A stretch of DNA of 59,474 bases from Candidatus Parcubacteria bacterium (GTDB lineage Bacteria > Patescibacteria > Paceibacteria > UBA9973 > UBA918): assembly GCA_021731405.1 (NCBI GenBank), contig JAKFXN010000007.1:1-59474 (forward strand), given 5' to 3'. A program made the position numbers and the translations under genes. The notes beneath the pieces were generated by a model, which saw only the letters and a list, made by a program, of their open reading frames with translations, searched no databases and was not told where the DNA came from. Shown here in pieces: positions 40,126 through 48,514 of the stretch; position 1 is the stretch's first letter, and every line of letters begins with the position of its first letter.

Positions 40126-42627
40126 CTACTGAGGTGTCTCTGAAGTTGTTTCCTCTGATTGCTCTTCCTCAGCACCTGCTTCTGTTCCAGTTTGGTTGAG
40201 GGGAGTCACCAGATCAGTATCCGGCCGCTCTGTTGTAGTGGTCACATCTTCGCTCTGCGATACCCCGCCTTCATTTTCTATTGGTACTTCCATGCCAACT
40301 TCTGGTCGTACATAGGTACCCGTTTCAACTTGCTCAATAAGTGTGCGGACAATTTCATTATCTTGATTGGTTTGCTGCACAATACGAAGTTGAGTAAGAG
40401 CATCCTCTTCTCGCTCCAAATCAAGGTAGGTAAGACCAAGGAAGTACCGAGCATTTGCGTAGTTTGTATCAAGTGAAACCGCAAATTCAAAGGCTTCCGC
40501 TGCAGCGGTAAGATTGTTTGTTGTGGCCAACAGCACACCAAGTTGGAAGTACCGAGTTGGGTTATTTGGTTCAAGAGAAATGATTGAACGAGTACCGGCA
40601 ATAGCGGCTTCAGTGTTTCCTTCTTGAATATCAAGCTGTGAGAGAAGGAATAGAGCGTCAGTATAATTACTTTTTAGCTGTATTGCTTCTTCAAGGTGAG
40701 TCCGGGAAGCTTCAAGATCTCCGATTCGTGCTTTATACTGAGCCATCAAGATAAAGTAGTATGGGTTAGTACCATCAAGCTCACGAGCTCGGGCAAAGAG
40801 AGCTTCGTTACGCTCACGCACTCCTTCAAATTGAGTCGGGTCAAGAAGACCGTAAAAATTTGTGAGTAAAATGTAATTGTTTGGGTTAGTTCCATCAAGT
40901 GCAATCGCTTGTTCAGCAAGTGCAATTCCTTCCGCCAAGACCGCAGCAAAGCGTTGCTCGTCAAATGAAGCAGGGTCAACGGCACTCAAATTATTAAGTT
41001 CAGCGAGTCGAATTTGCGCGCGTTCAGAGACAAACAAATCTTGCGAATTAAGTTCTGACGCCCGAGTCAAACCAGCTTCTACCGAAGCCAAATCACTCCC
41101 AACCTGAAAAGCTCGTACGGTATCTGCATATACAACATTTGAAACAAATTGTTTACTTAGACCAATCACCGACAACGTCGAAGAGATAATAATCACAAGT
41201 ACCGCCGCGATCAGGAGTAGCCCGTATTGTCGACTAGTGGTGACATCAATAATCACTCCGGTATTTTCTTTTACCGTGACATACACCGCAAATGAAATAC
41301 CAGTCATAAGCGCAGATAACAAAAGTATCGAGACTCCAGGCACATACACCAGTGTCATTACCCAAAGGTATGAGGCAGAGAGGAAGGCTACCGAACCTAC
41401 GAGATACCATCCTTGATCAGCCACTTTGCTGACAAGTAGCGTTTTATATCCAAGGTACAAAAACGCTCCGAGGAACAAAAGGAGGAAAGCTCCACCAGCG
41501 AGTCCAGTTGTTACAAACAGAGTCGGAATATATCCATTTCCCGCTGAGAAGTTTGTATTCCAAAAGACGGTCTGGTTGATAACCGGGTTTTTGTATTCAC
41601 GCCAAGCGTCTTCAAAGCGGTTTGGTCCCACCCCCAAGAGGGCGTTTTCTCCAAGTGCTGCTTTAGTGATATCAAGCGTTGCGGAAGCAGACGGTCGAAT
41701 CTCAAGATAACTAATATCTGTCAGGCGACTAACTGAATTGCCGAGGAAATCACCGCTAACAATAAAGCCTGCAGAGACAATACAAACGAGCCCTACCATT
41801 GAAAGTGTGAAGCGCGACACTGGAAGAGAATCTGTTTCGGTGGTCTTAAGCCAGGTATCTTTTGAAATAAGGTATAGGCACATTAACAGTGCCAAAAAGC
41901 CGACAATGAGCCAGACAGTGTAAAAGTTTACGACCGCAAGGAGAATAAGTGAGCTTACAATCAGTAGCAGTGAAAACGCTTTACCAACAAAGCGAGCACT
42001 CATTTGCTGCATCACCATCAGTGAGACAAGTATCACGAGACCAGAAAAGATAGCGAGGTCATTAAAGCTGCCGATAAGAGAGACGGTTGGTGAAGTAAAG
42101 ATGCCAAATGAAAGAAATTCTGGTCCAATAAAGAGCCGCAGAATATGAAAGACTTGTAGTAAGATAGCCCCCACTCCAAGCGCCGTAAAAAGACGTGTTA
42201 CCCCAGACTTAGCTGAGCTAAATGACATCGCAACGGTCATCACAAGTGCCATCAAGACCAAGAACCCTGCGGTATGTACCTCAAGTACGTTTCCATACAG
42301 TGCATCTTGTGAGTCACCCGAGAGCAGCGCAGATGCTAGTGCGGTAAGTGAAAACAGCCAGAAGAATGCCAATGCCGGCGGAACCACCACTCGAGCACTT
42401 CCGCTCCGTAATATAGAAAGACTCAGGAGTACCAAAGCCGCAAAGACACCAAGTGCAGTGAAGTACACTTTGGTAAATCCAAGTGAGGTATAAATACCCG
42501 GAACAAAGAAGATGGGTAAAAAACCAAACAAGACAATCAATATGCCTTGGGCGGTTGAACGGAGAAAACTACTAATGGTATCGTTGTTCACTTTTTGTAT
42601 TCGGGGTGAAAAAATATTTTGCTCCAT
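40126..42627 (-). CDS. O-antigen ligase-like membrane protein with TPR repeats
   Basis: 833 aa. About twelve helices in the first 500 residues include a Wzy/WaaL-type outer loop (ENALLGVGPNRFEDAW, about 325-340, the usual GxGxGxF-like position). TPR repeats follow, about 530-780 (NPTRYFQLGVLLATTNN; NARYFLGLTYLDLERE), and an acidic Thr/Glu-rich tail. Likely joins glycan chains or glycosylates surface proteins. Confidence 0.85.
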   Translation of the reverse strand: MEQNIFSPRIQKVNNDTISSFLRSTAQGILIVLFGFLPIFFVPGIYTSLGFTKVYFTALGVFAALVLLSLSILRSGSARVVVPPALAFFWLFSLTALASALLSGDSQDALYGNVLEVHTAGFLVLMALVMTVAMSFSSAKSGVTRLFTALGVGAILLQVFHILRLFIGPEFLSFGIFTSPTVSLIGSFNDLAIFSGLVILVSLMVMQQMSARFVGKAFSLLLIVSSLILLAVVNFYTVWLIVGFLALLMCLYLISKDTWLKTTETDSLPVSRFTLSMVGLVCIVSAGFIVSGDFLGNSVSRLTDISYLEIRPSASATLDITKAALGENALLGVGPNRFEDAWREYKNPVINQTVFWNTNFSAGNGYIPTLFVTTGLAGGAFLLLFLGAFLYLGYKTLLVSKVADQGWYLVGSVAFLSASYLWVMTLVYVPGVSILLLSALMTGISFAVYVTVKENTGVIIDVTTSRQYGLLLIAAVLVIIISSTLSVIGLSKQFVSNVVYADTVRAFQVGSDLASVEAGLTRASELNSQDLFVSERAQIRLAELNNLSAVDPASFDEQRFAAVLAEGIALAEQAIALDGTNPNNYILLTNFYGLLDPTQFEGVRERNEALFARARELDGTNPYYFILMAQYKARIGDLEASRTHLEEAIQLKSNYTDALFLLSQLDIQEGNTEAAIAGTRSIISLEPNNPTRYFQLGVLLATTNNLTAAAEAFEFAVSLDTNYANARYFLGLTYLDLEREEDALTQLRIVQQTNQDNEIVRTLIEQVETGTYVRPEVGMEVPIENEGGVSQSEDVTTTTERPDTDLVTPLNQTGTEAGAEEEQSEETTSETPQ

Positions 42628-42672
42628 AAACCTAAATTCCGCTCATAATGACCTTATTTAAAAAGTATAACA

Positions 42673-42708
42673 TACACAAACGCACCTATTTCTAGGTGCG
42701 TTTGTGTG
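42673..42708 (-). terminator. Terminator of rnpB
   Basis: ACACAAACGCACCTA / TAGGTGCGTTTGTGT 15-bp stem directly after the RNase P RNA 3' end. Confidence 0.85.
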
Positions 42709-43053
42709 CATATAAGCCGGATTCTGTCAGGATTGCTCCTGGATGATCATATACCTGGGATGAATGTTGCCATTCACCTCGTGCGGCTCTCTATCGAGGG
42801 CTTTGCGCTTAAGTTTCTTAAGAACAAAGCCCTCGATAGCACGGCCTTGCACGCAAGTAAGGATTTTGCCGTTTCACCCGATATGTTTCCATATCGATTA
42901 TTCCCGAAGGAATCCGCTTGCTTTCGCTAACGGCGTCTCTGCTCGCACCTCTATGTCATTACTGACACGACGGGCGTTACCCGCTACCCTGCTCCATGTT
43001 GCCATGGGCGTGTCCGGACTTTCCTCCCCACCGAAGTGAGGCGATCATCATGC
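42709..43053 (-). ncRNA. rnpB: RNase P RNA
   Basis: On the minus strand it has the universal GGAGGAAAGTCCGGAC near its 5' end, GGGTAGCGGGTAACGCCC, GCAAGGCCG, and ACAGAATCCGGCTTAT at its 3' end (bacterial CR-I to CR-V). A long hairpin (CTATCGAGGGCTTTG / CAAAGCCCTCGATAG) is at the place of P15-P17. I see no GGU in the region of L15, the loop that pairs with the tRNA CCA. -10 TATAAT at 43060-43065 places the 5' end near 43053. Confidence 0.95.
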
Positions 43054-43059
43054 GTCTAT

Positions 43060-43065
43060 ATTATA
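43060..43065 (-). promoter_or_regulatory. rnpB -10 element
   Basis: TATAAT on the minus strand, 7 bases before the RNA 5' end. A weak -35 (TTACCA) lies 17 bases upstream, inside the end of the DUF192 gene. Confidence 0.65.
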
Positions 43066-43073
43066 ACACAGAA

Positions 43074-43667
43074 CTACAGATTTGGTAATACCACACTATC
43101 TCCGAGAGTAATGCTGTACTTTTTTGTAAAGCCCGCAACAGTCTCGATCACATACTTGGCTTCTTTATTTGGCACAAACATAGCTGGATAGCTCGCTGGA
43201 GACGCCTCCTCTTCGATATGAACAATCACCCCCGCTTCATCTACCCAAAGAATATCAATGGAGTAGTTCATGTCCTTCATCCAAAATGAGTGGAGGCCAG
43301 AAGAATCAAATACAAAAAGCTTTACGGTGTTTTCAGGTAAGTAGGGGGTATTAGACAATCCCTCAATTCGCTCTGGCCACGTCTCTGCTATTGAAGCTTG
43401 TACTGGAATATTACGTATAACCATACTTTTAGTATCTGGATACAGAGACTCAGGACTCGGCGGTTCCTCAGTCTTAGTTTCGCTCCCGCTTAGTGATTCA
43501 GGTACAGATGTTAGCGCTTGCTGTGAAGCAATTTGCGTTGCTCTAAGTTCAGCTTCAGTTTGCTTGGCCTGATATACCACAAAGCCAAAACCCCCAATCA
43601 AAAAAACGAACACTGCTAAAATTGAGTACAGTGTCCAGATGCGCATACTACTTTTTCCTTTTGCCAT
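43074..43667 (-). CDS. DUF192 family secreted/membrane-anchored protein
   Basis: 197 aa with a single N-terminal helix (about 10-31) and a C-terminal DUF192 domain: RIEGLSNTPYLPENT, MLFVF-like KLFVFDSSGLHSFWMKDM, IDILWVDEAGVIVHI and YVIETVAGF. Function of DUF192 is unknown. Upstream start at 43667 or at 43646 (MRIWTLY). Confidence 0.88.
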   Translation of the reverse strand: MAKGKSSMRIWTLYSILAVFVFLIGGFGFVVYQAKQTEAELRATQIASQQALTSVPESLSGSETKTEEPPSPESLYPDTKSMVIRNIPVQASIAETWPERIEGLSNTPYLPENTVKLFVFDSSGLHSFWMKDMNYSIDILWVDEAGVIVHIEEEASPASYPAMFVPNKEAKYVIETVAGFTKKYSITLGDSVVLPNL

Positions 43668-43674
43668 ACGTTAC

Positions 43675-44079
43675 CTATGCGAGTAATTGATAGATATAGA
43701 CGGTAGCTCCAGCCACCCCTGCTCCAAGAACAGTGCCCCAAGCAATATCAACAAACACAATTGAAAGAGGCCAGTCTTTAAGTGTAGCTAAGTTGGTCAG
43801 GTCATACGTTGCGTACGTAAAGAACCCAAACAACGCACCGAACAAAACAGCTGTTCCCACCTTTCCTGCTGTTGCACCAGGGTAGATAGCGAAGAAAGTA
43901 AGTCCCACCAAAAATACTAGGTAGAAAATAATAGCTGCCAGCCAATTAACATCACCAAGCAGATGCCCGAGCCTGTCTTGGTAAAAATTCTTTGCTACAA
44001 CTCCAAGCCAGAACATGTCGATAATAAAGAACACGGGGACACTGATTGCGTACAAAATAAGAAACGTTTGTATATTCAT
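43675..44079 (-). CDS. DUF2177 family membrane protein
   Basis: 134 aa, four membrane helices. The start LYAISVPVFFIIDMFWLGVV and the middle FGALFGFFTYATYDLTNLA match DUF2177. Function unknown. Ends 7 bases before the DUF192 gene starts, so likely cotranscribed. Confidence 0.88.
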   Translation of the reverse strand: MNIQTFLILYAISVPVFFIIDMFWLGVVAKNFYQDRLGHLLGDVNWLAAIIFYLVFLVGLTFFAIYPGATAGKVGTAVLFGALFGFFTYATYDLTNLATLKDWPLSIVFVDIAWGTVLGAGVAGATVYIYQLLA

Positions 44080-44090
44080 ATAGCAAGTAT

Positions 44091-44127
44091 AACAAAAGCT
44101 GGCGAGCTACGCTCGCCAGCTTTTGTT
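44091..44127 (-). terminator. Terminator of the ZIP transporter gene
   Basis: AACAAAAGCTGGCGAGC TAC GCTCGCCAGCTTTTGTT. Confidence 0.88.
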
Positions 44128-44146
44128 CTGGTAATTATTTTCACAC

Positions 44147-44959
44147 CTATTCTCCTTCATGTAAGGCGTGCTCTTCTGGTGTTTCATTTTCGTGCCCTTC
44201 TTCTCCATGCGCGTGTGAGTCCTGAAGCGCACCGGCCACACTTCCCATTAAGACCGCCCCCGCCAACACTAGACCGACATGTTTTAAGAAACTACTGGTT
44301 GTTTCGTGCTGGTGCGGTTTTGGTAACAAGTCATGCATAACAACATTTAAGAAAAAGCCGGCACTAACTGCCAAAAGAAGAATTTCCAGATTGTGTGAAG
44401 CGAGAGCAAAGTAGCCTAAGCCAACACCGATAAGAATTGTACTCGATACAGTAAAGTTTACTGTCAGAGCTTTTCTGATAGAGTATCCAGCTTTTCTTAA
44501 GACAAAAAACTCTGAAATTTCTTGTAGTACCTCATGAATCACGACAGATACCGTAGCCGCAATGCCAAGTGCCGGTGAGGCGGAAAACGCCACAACTAAG
44601 ATCACACCATCTGCCACATTATGAATCGCATCACCAACAATTAGTTTGCGAGCACTCTTTTTTGTAGCAGCACACTCTGCGTCATGATGATGGTGTGTCT
44701 CAGGCATAAAGGCATTAAGGGCCCACGCCAGTACATATCCGAGCAAGATAAGCGCTACTCCGTGCCACATAGATGACACAAGCTCAAACACCTCAAGACC
44801 GAGCGCTCCAGCGGTTACCAAAAATACCCCTGCGGAAAACGAAACCAAAAAAGAAAGTTCATGTTCCAAGAAATCATGGGCAGTCTTTTGAATAAAAATA
44901 ATCCCTACCAGAGACGCCATCATAACAACAAGCGCCGCTCCTAAGACTTCAAAAATCAT
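44147..44959 (-). CDS. ZIP-family metal transporter
   Basis: 270 aa, eight helices. Metal-site helices IV and V have GDAIHNVADGVIL and VIHEVLQEISEF (usual HNxxDG and HExPxE). A His-rich cytoplasmic loop PETHHHHDAEC and His-rich C-terminus bind metal. Imports Zn, Mn or Fe. Divergent from a Fur-family gene with two palindromic operators between, so it is probably metal-repressed. -10 TGTAAT lies 7 bases before the ATG. Confidence 0.9.
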   Translation of the reverse strand: MIFEVLGAALVVMMASLVGIIFIQKTAHDFLEHELSFLVSFSAGVFLVTAGALGLEVFELVSSMWHGVALILLGYVLAWALNAFMPETHHHHDAECAATKKSARKLIVGDAIHNVADGVILVVAFSASPALGIAATVSVVIHEVLQEISEFFVLRKAGYSIRKALTVNFTVSSTILIGVGLGYFALASHNLEILLLAVSAGFFLNVVMHDLLPKPHQHETTSSFLKHVGLVLAGAVLMGSVAGALQDSHAHGEEGHENETPEEHALHEGE

Positions 44960-44966
44960 ACTTACA

Positions 44967-45065
44967 ATTACACGTTAGCAACTTTAATAATGCAAATCAT
45001 TTGCATAATACCAAATGTAGGGATAAATGCAAATCATTTGCATTTATCTAAAAACTTCGTATACT
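44967..45065. promoter_or_regulatory. Divergent promoters with two identical Fur-family operators
   Basis: Perfect 8-1-8 palindrome ATGCAAATCATTTGCAT at 44990-45006 and again at 45027-45043. Operator 1 covers the -35 (TTGCAT) of the minus promoter, with -10 TGTAAT at 44967-44972 after 17 bases. Operator 2 covers the -35 (TTGCAT) of the plus promoter, with -10 TATACT at 45060-45065. Both starts are 7-8 bases from their -10. Confidence 0.85.
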
Positions 45066-45073
45066 GAGCGCAT

Positions 45074-45430
45074 ATGAAAATGACTAAACACCGAAAGGAG
45101 ATATTAGACCAACTTGAACATAGTGAAGACGCTCTTTCAGCGGCCGATATTCACGCTGCTCTCCCCCACATCAACCTCGTTACTATCTATCGAAACCTCG
45201 AATCGTATGTATCTTCTGGCGTAGTTACAAAGCTCAACTTAGGGGAACAAGAAGCCACCTACGAAATTCAACACGAGCCACACCATCATGCTATCTGTAA
45301 TAAATGCAATAAAGTGATCCACTTTTCTGTGGATGATGAAACGCTTAAGCAAGAATTTTCGCTGCCAGGTTTTTCAATTTCCAATGTAGAAGTTACATTG
45401 CGCGGCATCTGCATTGACCCTACCTGCTAG
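45074..45430 (+). CDS. Fur-family metal-responsive regulator (Zur/Fur type)
   Basis: 118 aa. Winged helix with LVTIYRNLESYVSSGVV (DNA recognition), sensor residues in EPHHHAICNKC, structural zinc cysteines CNKC and CIDPTC. Represses metal-uptake genes when metal is bound; here it most likely controls the divergent ZIP gene and itself. The metal cannot be told from sequence. It ends overlapping the mgtE stop by 4 bases. Confidence 0.93.
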   Translation: MKMTKHRKEILDQLEHSEDALSAADIHAALPHINLVTIYRNLESYVSSGVVTKLNLGEQEATYEIQHEPHHHAICNKCNKVIHFSVDDETLKQEFSLPGFSISNVEVTLRGICIDPTC

Positions 45431-46680
45431 AGCAAAATAAGCGCACCGAGTCCGAGCAAGAAAAAGAGCCCAAATACATCGGTGGCAGTGGTAATAAAAA
45501 TAGAAGACGTGGCAGCAGGATCCTTTCCAACATGCTTGAGAAAGAGCGGTACAAACGCTCCAAAAAGACCTGCGACGATATGGACCCCCACCATTGCTAG
45601 TCCGACCACCAAACCCAAAAGTGCACTGTCATTCCAGACGACTGAAATAAAAGCGACAATCAGTCCTATCATTATTCCTGTCAGGACCCCAGTCTTTACC
45701 TCTCGCCAAATCGCGGGCATACCATTACTGAGGGTAATGGTGCCAAGTGTTATTCCTCGAAGCATGACCGCAAACACCTGACTGGCAGCATTCCCTCCCA
45801 TACCAGCCACAATTGGGATATACATTGCCAAGATAACGAGCTGGTCGAGCGTATCTTGAAAAAGAAAAATCATTGAACCTGCCAAAAAAGCGGTGGCGAG
45901 GTTTAGGATTAGCCACTGGTACCGGCTTTTAAATTTTTTAGACACCGAGTCAAAAGGTCTCGAGGTGTCGTCCATACCACTAATGTTGTACAGCGATTCA
46001 GCCGGCATCTTACCAAACAGACTCATGGCATCATCAGCATAAATTATTCCAAGTACACTCTCATCGTTATCAAGCACAACCACTTTCTTGCGGTGTGAAA
46101 GTGTAAGAGTATCAACTATTTCTGCCACCTCAGCTTGATACGTAACCGTTTGAACAGGTCTTGCAAAGCGACCAATGGTGGCGGTATTACGTTCTCGTAC
46201 CAAGGTAGACATCAAGACTTCACCGACAAGATGCCCCTTCTCGTGAATAAGAATTTCAGGAAACTTTCCGGTATCTTCAAAGTGTTCTTCTATAGCGCTT
46301 GCCGCGTCACCAATCGTTGTCTTGCCTGCAACCAGAATATAATTGAAACTGATGAGTGAAGTGGTGGCTTTTGGGTGAAAGCGAAGAAAGTACTCAATTT
46401 TGTCTCGTGCCTCCCCTTTAATTTTTTTAATAATAGTAAGTCTTCGCTTTTGATCTTTTATACGCGCCAAAATATTTTCAGCCTGCCGCGGATCGAGATG
46501 GTCAATTATGTCCACCACTTCAGAAATCTTGAGTTCGGTCAAAATAGTTTGCTGTATATGAGAAGAAAGTTCTTGAAGGACAACACTTCGTTCAGGTAAA
46601 GAAAGGGCTCGTAAACGTGAGACTCGTTCCGCCGGATTTTTTTGTATCAACTTTAGTTCTGCCTCAAGGTTTTTATCCAT
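45427..46680 (-). CDS. mgtE: Magnesium transporter MgtE
   Basis: 417 aa. N-domain superhelix (residues about 1-115: LDPRQAENILARI), two CBS domains (about 130-240), then five membrane helices with the ion pore PIVAGMGGNAASQ. All core parts present. Convergent with the Fur gene; not in its operon. Confidence 0.94.
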   Translation of the reverse strand: MDKNLEAELKLIQKNPAERVSRLRALSLPERSVVLQELSSHIQQTILTELKISEVVDIIDHLDPRQAENILARIKDQKRRLTIIKKIKGEARDKIEYFLRFHPKATTSLISFNYILVAGKTTIGDAASAIEEHFEDTGKFPEILIHEKGHLVGEVLMSTLVRERNTATIGRFARPVQTVTYQAEVAEIVDTLTLSHRKKVVVLDNDESVLGIIYADDAMSLFGKMPAESLYNISGMDDTSRPFDSVSKKFKSRYQWLILNLATAFLAGSMIFLFQDTLDQLVILAMYIPIVAGMGGNAASQVFAVMLRGITLGTITLSNGMPAIWREVKTGVLTGIMIGLIVAFISVVWNDSALLGLVVGLAMVGVHIVAGLFGAFVPLFLKHVGKDPAATSSIFITTATDVFGLFFLLGLGALILL

Positions 46681-46710
46681 TTCCTATAGTATATCAGCGT
46701 CGTGGTGCAC

Positions 46711-46748
46711 AAATAAAAAGAGCTGTGTAGACACAGCTCTTTTTATTT
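46711..46748 (-). terminator. Terminator of the SurA-like gene
   Basis: AATAAAAAGAGCTGTGT / ACACAGCTCTTTTTATT stem. Confidence 0.85.
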
Positions 46749-46762
46749 ACTCTTACTAAGGG

Positions 46763-47644
46763 CTAGATGAGTATCTCTACCTCACCTTCGTTCCGCAGCT
46801 CTTCAATAAACGCGTTTATGAGTGTTTGTTCTTGCTCAAATTTTATTTGGGCAACAATCTGTTCTCGAACTTCTTCTAGTGGTGGTAGCCCAGCCGCGGT
46901 GCCGCCAGCATTGTCGTAGAATGTCGAAATCTCCGTTTCTGAGACTTGGATTGAATCTGAGTCAATTCTCAAATCAAAAAGTGCTTGAATGAGAAACTCG
47001 TTTTCAATATCTTTTCGAAGACTCTCTTCTGTCACCCCAAACTCTGCCATACGTTCTTTAAGTACCTCTTCCCCTCCGATACCTTCTTTGATTTCATTAA
47101 ATCGACCTTCAATATCTTCAGGAGTTGCTGAAATCCCCTCGGCTACTGCTGCTTGGCGTAGGAGCTCAGCATTTACCAGTGTTTCAATCGCTTGAGTTCG
47201 GAGCTGTGCAAGTACTTCAGTATCTGTAACATTAGCTCCTTGTGTAGCTGAGAGATCAGTCAACTGCTGAAGACTACTACTAAACTCAGCTCCTGAAATA
47301 ACCACTCCGTTTACACGAGCAGCTGGAGCACTTGCTTCCATTTTATCGATAACCGCTGAGAAAAGTCCGGTTGAAATTCTTCCTTCTTTTTCAAGAATAA
47401 ACAAAAGACCTGCACAGATGAGCAAAATAGCTGCCACCGCGAGCACGTATGCACGAATATTAAATGTATGTGAACTTGTTTTAGTCATTACCATCTCATC
47501 AGCTACGGTAACGGAAGGAGTAGACGACATATCTGTCGTTGATGTAGGAACCTCGTTGAGCGCTGTCCCTTCTGCGTCTCCAGTCATTGTTACAGGTGTC
47601 GTGTCTGTTGTGACTCCTGTTTCCTCTTGCTTTTTTTCATCCAT
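46763..47644 (-). CDS. Membrane-anchored SurA N-terminal domain protein
   Basis: 293 aa. A Thr/Glu-rich cytoplasmic start, one helix (about 68-86), then a SurA-N/foldase domain (VNGVVISGAEFSSSLQQL; ETLVNAELLRQAAVAEGI; RMAEFGVTEESLRKDIE). It lacks a PPIC domain, so it is probably a chaperone for secreted proteins rather than an isomerase. Confidence 0.8.
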   Translation of the reverse strand: MDEKKQEETGVTTDTTPVTMTGDAEGTALNEVPTSTTDMSSTPSVTVADEMVMTKTSSHTFNIRAYVLAVAAILLICAGLLFILEKEGRISTGLFSAVIDKMEASAPAARVNGVVISGAEFSSSLQQLTDLSATQGANVTDTEVLAQLRTQAIETLVNAELLRQAAVAEGISATPEDIEGRFNEIKEGIGGEEVLKERMAEFGVTEESLRKDIENEFLIQALFDLRIDSDSIQVSETEISTFYDNAGGTAAGLPPLEEVREQIVAQIKFEQEQTLINAFIEELRNEGEVEILI

Positions 47645-47733
47645 AAATAAAGTTTAACAAAAAATTAACAACGTGAATCCCCACGAACGGGTGAACGTTT
47701 GCATTATAGTACCATAAACCTTTTAGCGAAACC

Positions 47734-48483
47734 CTAGCCTAAAGCAGCTTTGTGTTGAGCGCTCCAAGCAGATAAAACAACGGCAGTTGCTGCGGCGGCG
47801 TTGAGAGATTCACAGCGTGGGTGGATTGGAATCGAAATGAGATCGTCACAAAGTTCCTTAGTTTTTTCACGTAAACCAGAACCTTCATTACCTAAAATAA
47901 AAGCGGACGGTTTAGTAAACTGTTCGGAAGTAGTACTGACCGTACCATTTCCTTCAAGTCCGTACACCCAGAAGCCACGTTTCTGTAAATCGCGAGCAAC
48001 ACTGTTTACGTTACTAATAGCAACAATTGGGATTCGAAAAGCCATTCCTGCAGACACCTTAATGACTGTTCCCGTGAGTGGGGCTTGATTATGAGGCGGT
48101 ATAAGCACACCAGCCAGTCCAAATGCCGCCGCTGACCGAATTACTGCACCCACATTATGCGGATCCTGCACCTCTCCCAAGATAAGTACCGCTGTGGCGT
48201 CAGTAACAGTGAGCTTCGAAATAAAGTCTTTGTATTCAACCATCAGCTTTTCTGGCAATAGCGCAGCTACTATTCCCTGGTGAGCAGCGTTAGCTGAGAC
48301 ACCACGAGGTGGATTTTTGATATTAAGAGGCTTTGGGATAATACCAGCCACTTCAATCTGACGGAGAATTTTTTCATCAGAAAAATCTGCATCGAGAAAA
48401 ACTTGTTTCACTACATCAGGGCGCTGTGCGAGCGCTTCAGATACAGCGTGTTTTCCAAACATGTATTCGTATTCTGGCTTCAT
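47734..48483 (-). CDS. rlmB: TrmH/RlmB-type 2'-O-ribose methyltransferase
   Basis: 249 aa SPOUT enzyme. Substrate-binding domain, then ILGEVQDPHNVGAVIRSA (motif 1), ILGNEGSGL (motif 2) and IPIHPRCESLNAAAATAVV (motif 3, SLN). Best matched to RlmB (G2251 of 23S rRNA) by the HAVSEAL start; a tRNA substrate is possible. Confidence 0.88.
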   Translation of the reverse strand: MKPEYEYMFGKHAVSEALAQRPDVVKQVFLDADFSDEKILRQIEVAGIIPKPLNIKNPPRGVSANAAHQGIVAALLPEKLMVEYKDFISKLTVTDATAVLILGEVQDPHNVGAVIRSAAAFGLAGVLIPPHNQAPLTGTVIKVSAGMAFRIPIVAISNVNSVARDLQKRGFWVYGLEGNGTVSTTSEQFTKPSAFILGNEGSGLREKTKELCDDLISIPIHPRCESLNAAAATAVVLSAWSAQHKAALG

Positions 48484-48514
48484 GGCGACATCCTAGCACG
48501 TTTTTTAAAGTTCG

